DNA of 64,000 nt from an uncultured Pelagibacteraceae bacterium. GTDB lineage: Bacteria > Pseudomonadota > Alphaproteobacteria > Pelagibacterales > Pelagibacteraceae. The notes below the pieces were generated by a model. That model was given only the letters and a program-made list of their open reading frames with translations. It did no database searches and was not told the origin of the DNA. Positions within the stretch are counted from its first letter, which is position 1. The number at the start of each line of letters is the position of its first letter. The position numbers were made by a program, and so were the translations under genes. This document shows, piece after piece, positions 46,647-57,064 of this stretch. The stretch is from the NCBI GenBank assembly GCA_902601315.1, contig CACKMS010000006.1, positions 20,802 to 84,801 on the forward strand. The letters run 5' to 3'.

Positions 46647-47057
46647 ATGTCTGAAACAATAGAGCAAAAATGTATTTCAAAAGGAGTAAAATTAACGGAT
46701 CAAAGACGCATAATTGCAAAAGTTATGAGCGAGTCCCAAGATCACCCAGATGTTGATGAACTTTATAACAGGGTCTCTGAAATTGATTCAAAAATAAGCA
46801 TAGCTACAGTCTACAGAACCGTTAAATTATTTGAAGAAGCAGGCATAGTTGCAAAACATGATTTCAAAGGTGGAAAAGCAAGATATGAGCAACTTAGTGA
46901 AAGTCACCATGATCATTTAATTGACATTAAAACAGGTGAAATAATTGAATTTGTTGATGATGAGATTGAGAAATTGCAAAAAAAAGTGGCTGAAAAATAT
47001 GGTTATGAATTAGTTGATCACAAACTAGAACTTTACGGTATCAAGAAAAATAAATAA
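46647..47057 (+). CDS. fur: Fur-family metalloregulator (Fur/Mur type)
   Basis: A 136-residue Fur-family repressor. The N-terminal winged helix contains LTDQRRIIAKVM and SIATVYRTVKLFEEAGIV; the C-terminal dimerisation domain has the SHHDHLIDIKTG metal-binding histidines. It lacks the CxxC structural-zinc pairs, as in alphaproteobacterial Fur/Mur. In this class the effector is often manganese, and iron sensing is shared with Irr, which is also in this window (61779-62198). It shares one base with miaB. Confidence 0.9.
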   Translation: MSETIEQKCISKGVKLTDQRRIIAKVMSESQDHPDVDELYNRVSEIDSKISIATVYRTVKLFEEAGIVAKHDFKGGKARYEQLSESHHDHLIDIKTGEIIEFVDDEIEKLQKKVAEKYGYELVDHKLELYGIKKNK

Positions 47058-48388
47058 TGCAAAAAAAAGTTTTTATCAAAACTTTTGGTTGTCAGATGAA
47101 CGAATATGACTCCAATCGAATCTATGACACTGTTAAAAATATTGGATACATTAGAAATAATGATCAAAACGATGTTGATTGCTATATATTAAACACTTGC
47201 CATATTCGAGACAAAGCGAAAGAGAAGGTTTACCATGAAATAGGTAGAGTTAAAAAAAGTTTTAAAGGAAAAAAAAAACCAATTGTAGTTGTTGCTGGGT
47301 GTGTTGCTCAAGCTGAGAATGAAGAAATGTTAAAAAGAGAACCTTATATTGATATAGTCATTGGTCCTCAGTCTTATCATAAAATTAATGATTTAATTTT
47401 AAATCAGTCTAATAACAAAAAAATAGATGAAACAGATTTTGATACCGTAACAAAATTTAATTATTTTGATGAAATAAAAAACGAGAATAGTAAAATTTCG
47501 GCTTTCTTAACAATCCAGGAGGGGTGTGATAAGTTTTGTCATTTCTGTGTAGTCCCTTATACTAGAGGTCCAGAGTATTCTAGGCCTTTCAGACAAATAA
47601 TAAAGGAAGCCGAGGAACTGATTAAAAATGGCGTGAGAGAAATTACTCTATTAGGTCAGAATGTGAATGCATATTCTTATTGTGAAAATAGGAAGGAGTA
47701 CAGAATTTCTGATTTAATAAAAAAATTGGAGCATTACTCAGAATTAAAAAGAATAAGATATACTACATCCCATCCAAGAGACATGACTGATGACCTAATA
47801 GATTGTTATTCATCAAGTAAAAAGTTAATGCCATTTGTTCATTTACCAATTCAAAGTGGCTCAGATAAAATATTAAATTTGATGAATAGAAAGCATAAAG
47901 TTGAGGATTATTTAAAAGTTTATGAAAAATTAATAAATATTAATAATGACATTAAATTCTCAAGTGATTTTATAATTGGCTATCCTGGCGAAACTGAAAA
48001 TGACTTCAATGACACTATTAATTTGTTAGATAAAATAAATTTTATTAATTCTTTTTCTTTTATTTTTAGCCCAAGACCAGGCACAAAGGCTTCAAATTAT
48101 GAGTTAGTTGATAGTGAAATTTCTAAAGAAAGACTAATTATTATTCAAAAAAAATTATTTAATAACCAGATACAAATTAATAAATCTATGGAAAAAAAAT
48201 CTGTTGAAGTTCTTGTAGAAAACAAATTAAAAAACCAAAATAAATATTTTGGAAGAAACAAATATTTATCTTCGGTTATTTTTGATGGATCAGACGAATT
48301 TATAGGAAAGTTGGTAAAGGTTAAAATAGAAAACTCTAACCAGAGCAGTTTATTTGGAAGATTGGATAACAAAATGGTAGCAGCTTAA
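47057..48388 (+). CDS. miaB: tRNA-2-methylthio-N6-dimethylallyladenosine synthase MiaB
   Basis: MiaB is the radical-SAM enzyme that adds the 2-methylthio group to i6A37 of tRNAs. The N-terminal UPF0004 domain provides three cluster cysteines (FGCQMNEYD, NTCHIRDKA, AGCVAQ). The radical-SAM triad CDKFCHFC is at 157/161/164, and a C-terminal TRAM domain ends the 443-residue protein. It stands between fur and phoH, as in most alphaproteobacteria. Confidence 0.96.
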   Translation: MQKKVFIKTFGCQMNEYDSNRIYDTVKNIGYIRNNDQNDVDCYILNTCHIRDKAKEKVYHEIGRVKKSFKGKKKPIVVVAGCVAQAENEEMLKREPYIDIVIGPQSYHKINDLILNQSNNKKIDETDFDTVTKFNYFDEIKNENSKISAFLTIQEGCDKFCHFCVVPYTRGPEYSRPFRQIIKEAEELIKNGVREITLLGQNVNAYSYCENRKEYRISDLIKKLEHYSELKRIRYTTSHPRDMTDDLIDCYSSSKKLMPFVHLPIQSGSDKILNLMNRKHKVEDYLKVYEKLININNDIKFSSDFIIGYPGETENDFNDTINLLDKINFINSFSFIFSPRPGTKASNYELVDSEISKERLIIIQKKLFNNQIQINKSMEKKSVEVLVENKLKNQNKYFGRNKYLSSVIFDGSDEFIGKLVKVKIENSNQSSLFGRLDNKMVAA

Positions 48389-48389
48389 T

Positions 48390-49397
48390 TTGAGAAATCT
48401 TAAACAAAATAATTTTAACACAGAGCTAAAATTTCTATATTCAGATAATAGTTCTTTGAGCATAGTTTTCCAAAATAATGATTTGTTACTAGGAGTTGTT
48501 GGAGAATTTAATAGCAACTTAAAAGAGTTAGAAAAGTTAACAAATACCAATATTTATTCAAGAGGAAACTCAATTCTTATAAAAAGCAACCCAGAAAAAA
48601 ATAATCTAGTAAAAAATGCTATTCAGTTTTTAACTAATCAATTTATAACAAATGGAAATATTGAAAAAAAAGATATAATTTCATCAGTTAATAAATTTAT
48701 GATTGAGGAAAATAATAATAGTACGGATAAAAATATTGAATATATTATTAAGACACCAAAAAAATCTGTTATTCCCAGATCAGAAAAACAAAAAAACTAC
48801 GTTAGAGCCTTAAAGGAGAGCGATATAGTTATTTCAGCTGGACCTGCAGGTACAGGTAAAACTTTTTTAGCTGTTGCTGTTGGACTTACAATGCTCTTGG
48901 AAAAAAAAATAGAGAGAATAATTTTATCAAGACCTGCAGTGGAAGCAGGTGAAAGATTAGGTTTTTTACCAGGTGATATGAGAGAAAAAGTAGATCCGTA
49001 CTTAAGGCCATTGTACGACTCTCTTTACGATCTTTTAGATTTTGAAAAAATCCAGAAAAAAATAGAAATTGGAGATATAGAGATTGCACCTTTAGCTTTT
49101 ATGAGAGGTAGAACTCTAAAAAATTCATTTGCAATTTTGGATGAGGCTCAAAACGCAACTGATACTCAAATAAAAATGTTTTTAACTAGAATAGGAGAAA
49201 ATTCAAAAATTGTAATAAATGGAGATCCATCCCAAATAGATCTATCAAATAAAAATTTATCAGGTTTGAAAAGATCAAAAAAAATATTAGGTAATCTAAA
49301 TGAAATATCAATTATAGATTTTGATCATTCGGATGTTGTCAGACACCCTTTAGTATCTAAAATAGTTAAGGCATATTCTGATATAAATAATGATTAG
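48390..49397 (+). CDS. phoH: PhoH-family ATPase
   Basis: PhoH-like proteins are cytosolic ATPases with a helicase-like core, linked to RNA metabolism with YbeY and MiaB. The N-terminal 110 residues carry a KH-like region. Walker A GPAGTGKT is at 151-158, RPAVEAGERLGFLPGD follows, and Walker B is in AILDEAQNAT. The frame starts with TTG at 48390, 2 bp after the miaB stop; no ATG fits the family N-terminus. The 335-residue length is normal. It overlaps ybeY by 8 bp. Confidence 0.93.
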   Translation: MRNLKQNNFNTELKFLYSDNSSLSIVFQNNDLLLGVVGEFNSNLKELEKLTNTNIYSRGNSILIKSNPEKNNLVKNAIQFLTNQFITNGNIEKKDIISSVNKFMIEENNNSTDKNIEYIIKTPKKSVIPRSEKQKNYVRALKESDIVISAGPAGTGKTFLAVAVGLTMLLEKKIERIILSRPAVEAGERLGFLPGDMREKVDPYLRPLYDSLYDLLDFEKIQKKIEIGDIEIAPLAFMRGRTLKNSFAILDEAQNATDTQIKMFLTRIGENSKIVINGDPSQIDLSNKNLSGLKRSKKILGNLNEISIIDFDHSDVVRHPLVSKIVKAYSDINND

Positions 49398-49836
49398 AGT
49401 AAATGTTCTTGTTGATCATAAGAAATGGAAAAAAAGTTTAAATAAGCCACAATTATTTTTTGATAAAATCTTAAAGCGATTTCCAAAAAAATATTTTTAC
49501 AGTAATAAAAACGTAAATTTTACTTTATTACTCTCAAATAATAAAAATATTAAAAAACTAAATTATAAATTTAGAAAAAAAAATAATCATACAGATGTAT
49601 TATCATTTCCTTCGTTTAAAAAAAAAGATTTAAAAAAAGAATTAAAAAAAAAAGAAATTTATCTTGGAGACATAATTATCAGTTATCAATATATTTTTCC
49701 AAATAAAAAAAACTTTATTTTAGAAATGACTTTTATCCATGGATTTTTGCACCTTCTAGGTTTTGACCATAAAAATTTAAATGATTTTAAAATAATGAAT
49801 AAAGAAGAAAATAAAATATTAAACTCAATAAGTTAA
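49390..49836 (+). CDS. ybeY: endoribonuclease YbeY
   Basis: YbeY matures the 16S rRNA 3' end and takes part in ribosome quality control. The zinc-binding motif HGFLHLLGFDH gives His117, His121 and His127. The family segment NHTDVLSFP is near 65-73. The protein is 148 residues long and very Lys-rich. It overlaps phoH by 8 bp, consistent with the known functional pairing. A TTG-started lnt follows after 4 bp; the corC/hlyC gene usually in between is absent. Confidence 0.94.
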   Translation: MIRVNVLVDHKKWKKSLNKPQLFFDKILKRFPKKYFYSNKNVNFTLLLSNNKNIKKLNYKFRKKNNHTDVLSFPSFKKKDLKKELKKKEIYLGDIIISYQYIFPNKKNFILEMTFIHGFLHLLGFDHKNLNDFKIMNKEENKILNSIS

Positions 49837-49840
49837 ACTT

Positions 49841-51388
49841 TTGACAAAATCTGAAAAACTAAATTATTTAATTTTATTTTTACTTGGTGGCATTTCATCA
49901 TTTAGTTTACCTCCATATAATTTTTTTTTTATCAATTTTTTTTCTTATATATTTTTATTTTTATTTTTAATTGAAGCGAAAAATTCAAATAAATCCAGAT
50001 TAATATTTTTTCTTTATGGATGGTTTTTTGGGTTTGGATATTTTATTTGCGGTTTATATTGGATATCAATTTCTCTTACATTTGATAATAATTTAAAATT
50101 TTTAATACCAATATCAATTATTTGTATTCCAGCATTTATTTCTATCTTTTTTGGTATTTCAACCTTGATAACAAAATTTTTATTAAATCAAAAAAAAATT
50201 ATTTCTTCAGTTCTTTTGTTTTCACTTGTTTTTAGTATTATTGAATATATTCGAGGAATTGTACTTTCAGGTTTCCCGTGGAACTTAATAGCTTATAGTT
50301 TTTCTAATCAAACAGAATTCATTCAAATCAACTCTTTAGTGGGAATTTATGGATTTAATCTGTTGTGTATTACTTTGTTTACAATTCCAGTTATATGGAT
50401 CATCCGTAAGTCAAAAAAAAATATCTATTTTATGGCTATTGTTGGAATTTTAGTTATGTCCAACTTGATTTATGGTCACATGACCCTAAACAATTTGAGT
50501 GTAAAAATTAATGAAAATAAAACTAATATTGTAAGCATATCTACCAAAATATCTTTAGAAAGATTTTACTCATCTAATGTTGATGAATATTCAATAATTA
50601 AAAATTTAGTCAATCTAAGCGATCCAAAAAAATATTTTGGAGAAAAAACAATTTTTATCTGGCCAGAAGGTGTTTTACCCTCAACTAATATTAATAATAT
50701 TAATTCATATAAAGAAATTTTTAGTAAAAATTTTGATAAGGATCATTTTATTTTGCTAGGTTTGAATAGGAAGGAGATTTTAAATGGTAAAACTGAGTAC
50801 TATAACTCTATTGCAGTTATTGATAATCAATCAAATGTAATTGATTATTACGATAAGAGAAAATTAGTTCCATTTGGTGAGTTTTTGCCTTTGGAGAATG
50901 TTTTGTCTTTAATAGGGCTTAAAAGTTTAACTAATAATTATCAATCTTACACGAAAGGAAAAGATAAAAAAGCAATTTTAAATATTGAAGATATTAATTT
51001 AAAATTTTTAGCCACAATTTGTTATGAGATAATTTATTCTGGGACACTTAATAATAATTTTGATTATGATTTAATAATTAATATTTCCGAGGATGGTTGG
51101 TTTGGAAATTCAATAGGACCATACCAACACTATGCTCATTCAAAGTTTAGATCTATCGAGCAAGGTAAAGCTCTAATAAGATCAGCAAACAACGGTATTT
51201 CTGCAATTATCAATCCAAATGGTAAAATTAAATCATTAATTGATTTAGAGCAAACCGGATCGATTTATACGAACGAAATAAAGCATAAAGTTACACTTTT
51301 TGCTAAATATGGAAATAAAATGTATTTTGTTTTAATTTTTATATATATTTTTTTATTATTATCTATTAGAAGATTGGATCATGAATAA
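49841..51388 (+). CDS. lnt: apolipoprotein N-acyltransferase
   Basis: Lnt adds the third acyl chain to lipoproteins in the inner membrane. The N-terminal 200 residues hold about six transmembrane segments, followed by a periplasmic nitrilase domain with the catalytic Glu (WPEGVLPS), Lys ([12 protein letters not shown]) and Cys ([10 protein letters not shown]), and a final transmembrane helix. The start is TTG (49841). The 515-residue length is normal. Substrates in this window would include LptE, DUF3576 and the BON lipoprotein. It overlaps metK by 8 bp. Confidence 0.95.
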   Translation: MTKSEKLNYLILFLLGGISSFSLPPYNFFFINFFSYIFLFLFLIEAKNSNKSRLIFFLYGWFFGFGYFICGLYWISISLTFDNNLKFLIPISIICIPAFISIFFGISTLITKFLLNQKKIISSVLLFSLVFSIIEYIRGIVLSGFPWNLIAYSFSNQTEFIQINSLVGIYGFNLLCITLFTIPVIWIIRKSKKNIYFMAIVGILVMSNLIYGHMTLNNLSVKINENKTNIVSISTKISLERFYSSNVDEYSIIKNLVNLSDPKKYFGEKTIFIWPEGVLPSTNINNINSYKEIFSKNFDKDHFILLGLNRKEILNGKTEYYNSIAVIDNQSNVIDYYDKRKLVPFGEFLPLENVLSLIGLKSLTNNYQSYTKGKDKKAILNIEDINLKFLATICYEIIYSGTLNNNFDYDLIINISEDGWFGNSIGPYQHYAHSKFRSIEQGKALIRSANNGISAIINPNGKIKSLIDLEQTGSIYTNEIKHKVTLFAKYGNKMYFVLIFIYIFLLLSIRRLDHE

Positions 51389-52550
51389 TCTTAAAAATTT
51401 CCTTTTTACTAGTGAATCTGTATCGGAAGGACATCCTGATAAAGTATCAGATAGAATTTCAGATATGGTGGTTGATAATTATTTAGCAAACGAACCTCAA
51501 TCTAGAGTAGCGTGTGAAACTCTTACAACAACTAATAAAGTTGTTTTAGCAGGTGAGGTTAGAGGTCCAGAAATCAAAAAAGATGAATTGATTTCAAAAG
51601 TCAGAAATTGCATTAAAGATATTGGATATGATCAAGATGGTTTTTCTTATAAAGAAGCTACAAAAATTGAAAGTCATTTACACTCGCAATCCGCAGATAT
51701 TGCTATGGGAGTAGATGCGTCTGGAAATAAGGATGAAGGCGCTGGAGATCAAGGTATAATGTTTGGTTATGCATGTGATGAAACAGATGTTTTAATGCCG
51801 GCTCCTATTCATTATTCACATAAAATTTTAAGGTTAATGGCTGAGGATAGAAAATCAGGAAAGTTAAAAAATATTGAACCAGATTCAAAAAGTCAAATCA
51901 CAATAGAGTATAAAGAAGGAAAACCTGCAGCTGTAAAATCAGTGGTAATATCAACCCAGCATTCTGCAGATGTAAATCAAGCTGATGTAAGAGAATTAGT
52001 TAAACCTTACATAGAAAAATCTATACCTAAAGATTTATTATCAGACCTAAACGAAGATGAAATTTATGTAAATCCAACTGGAAACTTTGTTATTGGTGGA
52101 CCAGATGGAGATGCAGGATTAACTGGAAGAAAAATTATAGTTGATACTTATGGAGGTGCTGCGCCTCATGGAGGTGGAGCATTCTCGGGAAAAGATCCTA
52201 CTAAAGTTGATAGATCAGCAGCTTATGCTTCTAGATATCTAGCAAAAAATATAGTTGCTTCAAAAATTTCTGATAGATGTTTAATACAGCTTGCATACGC
52301 TATTGGGGTTTCCAAACCACTTTCTATCTATGTTAATCTTTTCACTAATGATGAGGAACAAAACAGACATGTTGAAAAATTAATAAGAGAAAATTTTGAC
52401 TTAAGTCCTAGGGGGATTAGAGAAATGTTGAGTTTAAATAAACCTATTTATCAAAAAACATCAGCATATGGTCATTTTGGAAGAGAGCCAGAATCAGATG
52501 GTTCCTTTTCATGGGAAAAAACCGATAAATCAAACATATTTAAGAGTTAA
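51381..52550 (+). CDS. metK: S-adenosylmethionine synthetase
   Basis: MetK makes SAM from methionine and [22 protein letters not shown] opens the protein; [12 protein letters not shown] and [24 protein letters not shown] are the nucleotide-binding signatures. The length of 389 is normal. The start lies 8 bp inside lnt, so no leader RNA or SAM riboswitch directly precedes it. A hairpin region (52582-52633) separates it from nusA. Confidence 0.98.
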   Translation: MNNLKNFLFTSESVSEGHPDKVSDRISDMVVDNYLANEPQSRVACETLTTTNKVVLAGEVRGPEIKKDELISKVRNCIKDIGYDQDGFSYKEATKIESHLHSQSADIAMGVDASGNKDEGAGDQGIMFGYACDETDVLMPAPIHYSHKILRLMAEDRKSGKLKNIEPDSKSQITIEYKEGKPAAVKSVVISTQHSADVNQADVRELVKPYIEKSIPKDLLSDLNEDEIYVNPTGNFVIGGPDGDAGLTGRKIIVDTYGGAAPHGGGAFSGKDPTKVDRSAAYASRYLAKNIVASKISDRCLIQLAYAIGVSKPLSIYVNLFTNDEEQNRHVEKLIRENFDLSPRGIREMLSLNKPIYQKTSAYGHFGREPESDGSFSWEKTDKSNIFKS

Positions 52551-52581
52551 ATAAAGTTGAATATTTAAAAAAAGCCAATAT

Positions 52582-52603
52582 ATTTCAATTACATTATTGA
52601 AAT
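52582..52603 (+). other. AT-rich hairpin in the metK-nusA gap
   Basis: ATTTCAAT (52582-52589) and ATTGAAAT (52596-52603) form a perfect 8 bp stem with a six-base loop. It sits 3 bp before the GC-rich terminator-like hairpin. The tandem arrangement suggests a folded leader, but the AT stem alone is weak. Confidence 0.4.
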
Positions 52604-52606
52604 TTC

Positions 52607-52633
52607 AAAATGGGCCTCGGCCCATTTTTTTTT
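52607..52633 (+). terminator. intrinsic terminator between metK and nusA, abutting the nusA ribosome binding site
   Basis: AAAATGGGC (52607-52615) and GCCCATTTT (52620-52628) pair perfectly around a CTCG loop, followed by a T run to 52633. The nusA Shine-Dalgarno GGAG begins at the next base and its ATG is 13 bp further on. It either ends the metK transcript or acts as an attenuator for nusA. Confidence 0.88.
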
Positions 52634-52646
52634 GGAGAAAAATTAA

Positions 52647-54200
52647 ATGTTAAACAGAAGAGCAGATAAACTTGAATTATTAAGAATTGCAGAAGCAGTA
52701 GCTTTAGAAAAATCAATTGACAAAGAATTAATAATTGATTCAATGGAAAATGGTATTGCAAAGGCTGCAAAATCAAAGTTCGGATCTGAAAATGAGATAA
52801 AAGTAGAGATAAATCGTGATAACGGTGACATAGAAATTTTTAGAAAACTACAAATTGTTGATAGCCCAGAAAATTCAAATTTAGAGATTAGTTTAGATGA
52901 TGCGATCAAACTTAATGAAAATAATAAAGATAAGAAAATAGGAGATGAAGTTCTTCAACCTTTGCCGTCTTTTGATTTTGGAAGAATTGCAGCTCAAACT
53001 GCGAAACAAGTAATTAGCTTTAACGTAAGAGAGGCAGAAAGAGAGAGACAATTTAATGATTTTATTGACAAAAAAGACTCAATACTAAGTGGAATCGTTA
53101 AAAGATTAGAATTTGGAAACATAATCGTGGATCTTGGTAGGACAGAAGCTATAATTCAAAAAAACGAATTAATACCGAGAGAAAATATAAAAGCAGGAGA
53201 CAGAATTAAAGCTTATTGCTTAGATGTAAGAAGAGAACCTAGGGGACAACAGATATTTTTATCTCGAGCACATCCTAAATTTATGGAAAAATTATTTATC
53301 CAAGAAGTTCCAGAGATTTATGATGGACTAATTGAGATAAAATCTTCTTCAAGAGATCCAGGAAGCAGGGCAAAAATTTGTGTCAAAGCAATTGATACTT
53401 CATTAGATCCTGTTGGTGCTTGTGTTGGAATGAGAGGTAGTAGAGTTCAAGCAGTTGTTAACGAACTACAAGGTGAAAAAATTGATATTGTAAATTGGTC
53501 CGAAGATCCAGCAGTAGTTGTCGCAAATGCATTATCGCCTGCTGAAGTACAAAGAGTTAATGTTGACAATGACGCAAAGAAGTTGGATGTAATCCTTACT
53601 GAAGATAATTTAAGTAAAGCTATCGGTAGAAGAGGCCAAAATGTTAGATTAGCCACTAAACTTTTAAATTATGAGATTAACATAATGACTGATCAAGAGG
53701 ACTCAGAGAGAAGGCAAATAGAATTTAAGGAAAAAACTGATAATTTCGTAAAAAATTTAGAATTAGATGAAACATTAGGTCAATTACTTGTAGCCGAAGG
53801 TTTTTCATCAATTGATGATATTAAGGATAGTGAACCTGAGGCTTTAACTAAAATTGAGGGTATAGAGGAGGATACTGCAAAAGAACTTATCGAAAGAGCA
53901 AAAGAGTTTTATCAAAAAGACCAGGAAGAAATTGCAAAAAGAGTAAAAGATTTAGGTCTAGAAAATGAACTTATCAGTCATGAAGGTTTAACACCAGGCA
54001 TGTTGGTTACATTGGGAGAACAAAATATTTTAACATTAACTGACTTCGCAGATTTGGCATCTGATGAACTTACAGGTGGTTATGATGTTGTCAAAGGTGA
54101 AAGAGTAAAAATCAAAGGATATTTAGAAGATTTTGCTTTATCAAAACAAGAGGCAGATAGTTTAATTATGTCTGCTCGTGATAAAGTTTATAAAGATTGA
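52647..54200 (+). CDS. nusA: transcription termination/antitermination factor NusA
   Basis: NusA binds RNA polymerase and nascent RNA, promoting pausing, intrinsic termination or antitermination. The 517-residue protein has the N-terminal polymerase-binding domain, an S1 domain (SGIVKRLEFGNIIVDLG), two KH domains (DPVGACVGMRGSRV and KAIGRRGQNVRLA) and two C-terminal helix-hairpin repeats near 365-510. The expected upstream rimP gene is missing; metK precedes it. infB follows after 10 bp. A terminator hairpin lies in its leader. Confidence 0.97.
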   Translation: MLNRRADKLELLRIAEAVALEKSIDKELIIDSMENGIAKAAKSKFGSENEIKVEINRDNGDIEIFRKLQIVDSPENSNLEISLDDAIKLNENNKDKKIGDEVLQPLPSFDFGRIAAQTAKQVISFNVREAERERQFNDFIDKKDSILSGIVKRLEFGNIIVDLGRTEAIIQKNELIPRENIKAGDRIKAYCLDVRREPRGQQIFLSRAHPKFMEKLFIQEVPEIYDGLIEIKSSSRDPGSRAKICVKAIDTSLDPVGACVGMRGSRVQAVVNELQGEKIDIVNWSEDPAVVVANALSPAEVQRVNVDNDAKKLDVILTEDNLSKAIGRRGQNVRLATKLLNYEINIMTDQEDSERRQIEFKEKTDNFVKNLELDETLGQLLVAEGFSSIDDIKDSEPEALTKIEGIEEDTAKELIERAKEFYQKDQEEIAKRVKDLGLENELISHEGLTPGMLVTLGEQNILTLTDFADLASDELTGGYDVVKGERVKIKGYLEDFALSKQEADSLIMSARDKVYKD

Positions 54201-54210
54201 GAGATGAAAG

Positions 54211-56433
54211 ATGGAAAAGAAAAAATTAAAACTATCAATTTCAGGAAGTTCCAAAAAAACTATAAACAGTATAGAACAAGCTAAATCACAGTCAAAAAAT
54301 ACTGTTGTTATTGAAAAAAAACCTAGATTTGGAGTGAAACCAAACTACTCGAGACCAAATACATCTAATGAGAGACCCAAAGAGAGCGCACCTTTTGTAT
54401 CTAGAAATAATATTTTTTCTAAACCAATTACTTCTCCTAATTCAGACTTTGAAAGAAGAAAGCTTGCAGAACAAAGAGCAACGAGAAGATTAAAAGGAGA
54501 AACAACTCAAACCAAAGAATCAAAAACTGGAAAAGGAACAACAAAAAGAAGAGAATTAAAATTAACAGTATCTAGAGCACTAAGCGATGAGGACTTCACA
54601 GGAAAAGGAAGAAGTTTAGCATCATTAAAAAGAGCAAAACAGAAAGAGAATAGACTTTTAAACCAAGAAGACAATAAAGAAAGTTTAAAACCAATTAAAA
54701 GAGACGTTAAAATACCCGAAGTTGTTACAATTCGAGAGCTTGCAAATAGAATGGCTGAACAGTCAAGCAATATTATAAAACATTTATTAGGTATGGGGGT
54801 TACAGTGACGATAAACCATACAATTGATTCTGATACAGCTGAATATTTGGTAAAAGAATTTGGACATAATCCAATTAGAGAAGAAAAAGCAGAAGAAATA
54901 ATTGAAAAAATAAAAGAAGTTAAAGCTGAGAATTTAAAAAGCAGAGCTCCAATTGTTACCGTAATGGGTCACGTGGATCATGGAAAAACTTCAGTTCTAG
55001 ATGTTTTAAGGAAAGCAAATGTAGTATCTGGAGAATTTGGCGGAATTACTCAACATATTGGCGCTTATCAAATTGTACATCAGTCAAATAAAATTACTTT
55101 TATAGACACTCCTGGCCATGCAGCCTTTACAGAAATGAGGGCAAGGGGATCAAAGTTAACTGATTTAGTTATTTTAGTTGTTGCAGCAGACGATGGAGTA
55201 AAACCTCAAACAATAGAGTCTATTAAACATGCAAAAGCAGCTAAAGTCCCAATTGTTGTTGCAATAAATAAATGTGACCTGCCAGAAGCTGACCCACAAA
55301 AAATTAAGAACCAGTTATTAGAATATGAATTAATTGCTGAAGACTTATCAGGAGATACTTTAATGGTTGAGATTTCAACAAAGACTAAGCAGAATTTAGA
55401 TAAATTAGTTGAGAGTGTTATTTTACAAGCCGAGCTTTTAGATTTAAAAACTGATTTTGAAACAGAAGCCAAAGGAATTGTTTTAGAATCCAAAATTGAC
55501 ATTGGAAAAGGTCCTATTGCAAATGTCATTGTGACTGCTGGAACTTTAAAAAAAGGTGATTTTTTTGTAAGTGGTTTAAAATGGGGAAAGGTTAGAGCAA
55601 TAATAAATGACCAAGGAAAAAATATAGAGCAAGCAGAACCAGCTACGCCAGTCGAAATTCTAGGAATAAATGGTGCAGCAAAAGCTGGGGATGATTTTAT
55701 AGTTCTAGAGAATGAAAAAGAGGCAAAATCGCTATGTGACGCAAGAATTCAAGAGACTAAAGATGGTAAAAATTCATTAACTTTTGTAACACAAGACTCT
55801 GCATTTAAAGATGCTGCGTCAGAGGAATTAAATATTATTGTAAAATCCGATGTTCATGGATCGTCAGAAGCGATCAAAAATGCAATTAATCAAATAAAAC
55901 ACGATGAAGTTAAACCTAAGATTTTACTGTCAGATATTGGAATGGTAACTGAAACAGATGTAACTTTAGCAAAAGCTTCAAATGCGGTTTTGATAGCATT
56001 TAATGTAAAACCAAGCAAAGAGGCAAAGAAAAGAGCTGAACAAGAAAAAATTGTTATCTCATCTTACAACATCATTTATGAAGTATTAGATTTTATAAAG
56101 AGTAAGATGTCAGGTTTATTAACTCCCGATGTTGATGAAAAAATAATAGGCACTGCAGAAATACTGGAAATATTTAAAGTATCAAAGGTTGGTAAAGTTG
56201 CAGGTTCTAAAGTTACAGATGGTGAAATTACACAAGACTCGAATGCAAGAGTAATCAGAGATGGAGCAATTATATTTAATGGTAAAATTGGCTCAATATT
56301 TAGAGAAAAAAATCAAACTAAGCAGGTTTCTGCTGGTCTAGAGTGTGGGATCACTCTAAAAGATTTTGGGGATTTTCAAAAAAAAGATATCATTGAAGTT
56401 TATAATTCAACAGTAACAGAGAGAACAATTTAA
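54211..56433 (+). CDS. infB: translation initiation factor IF-2
   Basis: IF-2 places initiator tRNA on the ribosome. The 740-residue protein has a basic, disordered N-terminal region of about 165 residues, then the IF2_N domain, and the G domain with GHVDHGKTS near 253-261, DTPGHAAF and NKCDLP. The C-terminal domains II-IV bind fMet-tRNA. The N-terminal region is short compared with most alphaproteobacteria. The ylxR gene usually between nusA and infB is absent. It shares one base with rbfA. Confidence 0.98.
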   Translation: MEKKKLKLSISGSSKKTINSIEQAKSQSKNTVVIEKKPRFGVKPNYSRPNTSNERPKESAPFVSRNNIFSKPITSPNSDFERRKLAEQRATRRLKGETTQTKESKTGKGTTKRRELKLTVSRALSDEDFTGKGRSLASLKRAKQKENRLLNQEDNKESLKPIKRDVKIPEVVTIRELANRMAEQSSNIIKHLLGMGVTVTINHTIDSDTAEYLVKEFGHNPIREEKAEEIIEKIKEVKAENLKSRAPIVTVMGHVDHGKTSVLDVLRKANVVSGEFGGITQHIGAYQIVHQSNKITFIDTPGHAAFTEMRARGSKLTDLVILVVAADDGVKPQTIESIKHAKAAKVPIVVAINKCDLPEADPQKIKNQLLEYELIAEDLSGDTLMVEISTKTKQNLDKLVESVILQAELLDLKTDFETEAKGIVLESKIDIGKGPIANVIVTAGTLKKGDFFVSGLKWGKVRAIINDQGKNIEQAEPATPVEILGINGAAKAGDDFIVLENEKEAKSLCDARIQETKDGKNSLTFVTQDSAFKDAASEELNIIVKSDVHGSSEAIKNAINQIKHDEVKPKILLSDIGMVTETDVTLAKASNAVLIAFNVKPSKEAKKRAEQEKIVISSYNIIYEVLDFIKSKMSGLLTPDVDEKIIGTAEILEIFKVSKVGKVAGSKVTDGEITQDSNARVIRDGAIIFNGKIGSIFREKNQTKQVSAGLECGITLKDFGDFQKKDIIEVYNSTVTERTI

Positions 56434-56795
56434 TGACGAGTTTGGGTAAACCTGTAACACAAAGACAATTAAGAGTGGGTGAAATGATAAAACAAGCATT
56501 AGGAATTTTATTTATCAGGGATGAAGCAAAACTACCTTTATCAACAAAAGAAATTACAGTTACTGAGGTTAGAATGTCCCCAGATTTAAAAACTGCAAAA
56601 ATATTTGTAATGCCTTTAGGTGGTAAAGAGGCTGATGATGTTGTTGCAAAATTAAAAGAATTTTCATTTGTAATTAGAAAAGTACTTTCTAAGAAAATAG
56701 TTATGAAATTTTTACCAAAGCTATATTTCGTAAAGGATGACTCATTTGATTATGCTGAAAAAATTGAAAACTTAATAAAACAAACAAATAAATAA
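56433..56795 (+). CDS. rbfA: ribosome-binding factor A
   Basis: RbfA assists late maturation of the 30S subunit. The 120-residue protein shows the KH-like fold with QRQLRVGEMIKQAL, VTEVRMSPDLKTAKIFVMPL and the C-terminal LYFVKDDSFDYAEKI segment. It lies directly after infB as in most bacteria. The truB gene that usually follows is absent; rpsO begins 10 bp after the stop. Confidence 0.95.
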   Translation: MTSLGKPVTQRQLRVGEMIKQALGILFIRDEAKLPLSTKEITVTEVRMSPDLKTAKIFVMPLGGKEADDVVAKLKEFSFVIRKVLSKKIVMKFLPKLYFVKDDSFDYAEKIENLIKQTNK

Positions 56796-56805
56796 GGATA
56801 ATATG

Positions 56806-57054
56806 ATGGCAAAAAAAGCAAAAGAACTAGCAATCCATGAAAAAGATACAGGTTCGTCCGAAGTACAGGTAGCTCAGTTGACAGATAAAATTGAGAACCT
56901 GTCAAAACATATTAAACAGTTTAAGAAAGATAAGCACTCATCAGTAGGTTTATTAAGAGCTGTTAATAGAAGAAAGAAACTATTGGACTACTTAAAGAAA
57001 AATAAAATTGAGTCTTATAAGGAAGTAATATCAAAACTAAATCTAAGGAAGTAA
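56806..57054 (+). CDS. rpsO: ribosomal protein S15
   Basis: S15 is a primary 16S rRNA binding protein of the 30S platform. The 82-residue product shows KDTGSSEVQVAQLTDKIENL and VGLLRAVNRRKKLLDYL, the rRNA-binding helices. Two ATGs occur in tandem; the second (56806) is 7 bp after the AAGGA ribosome binding site, against 4 bp for the first (56803), so I prefer it. A few N-terminal residues are missing relative to E. coli. pnp follows after 10 bp, the standard pairing. Confidence 0.96.
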   Translation: MAKKAKELAIHEKDTGSSEVQVAQLTDKIENLSKHIKQFKKDKHSSVGLLRAVNRRKKLLDYLKKNKIESYKEVISKLNLRK

Positions 57055-57064
57055 TAGGAAATAA

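Noticed and set aside
51340..51400. SAM riboswitch upstream of metK
   Set aside because: metK starts 8 bp inside lnt, so there is no leader to hold one, and no pseudoknot-like sequence precedes it.
54969..54974. CACGTG core inside infB, similar to a parS centre
   Set aside because: Flanks do not match TGTTT...AAACA; it encodes the GHVDHGK GTPase motif and is explained by that.
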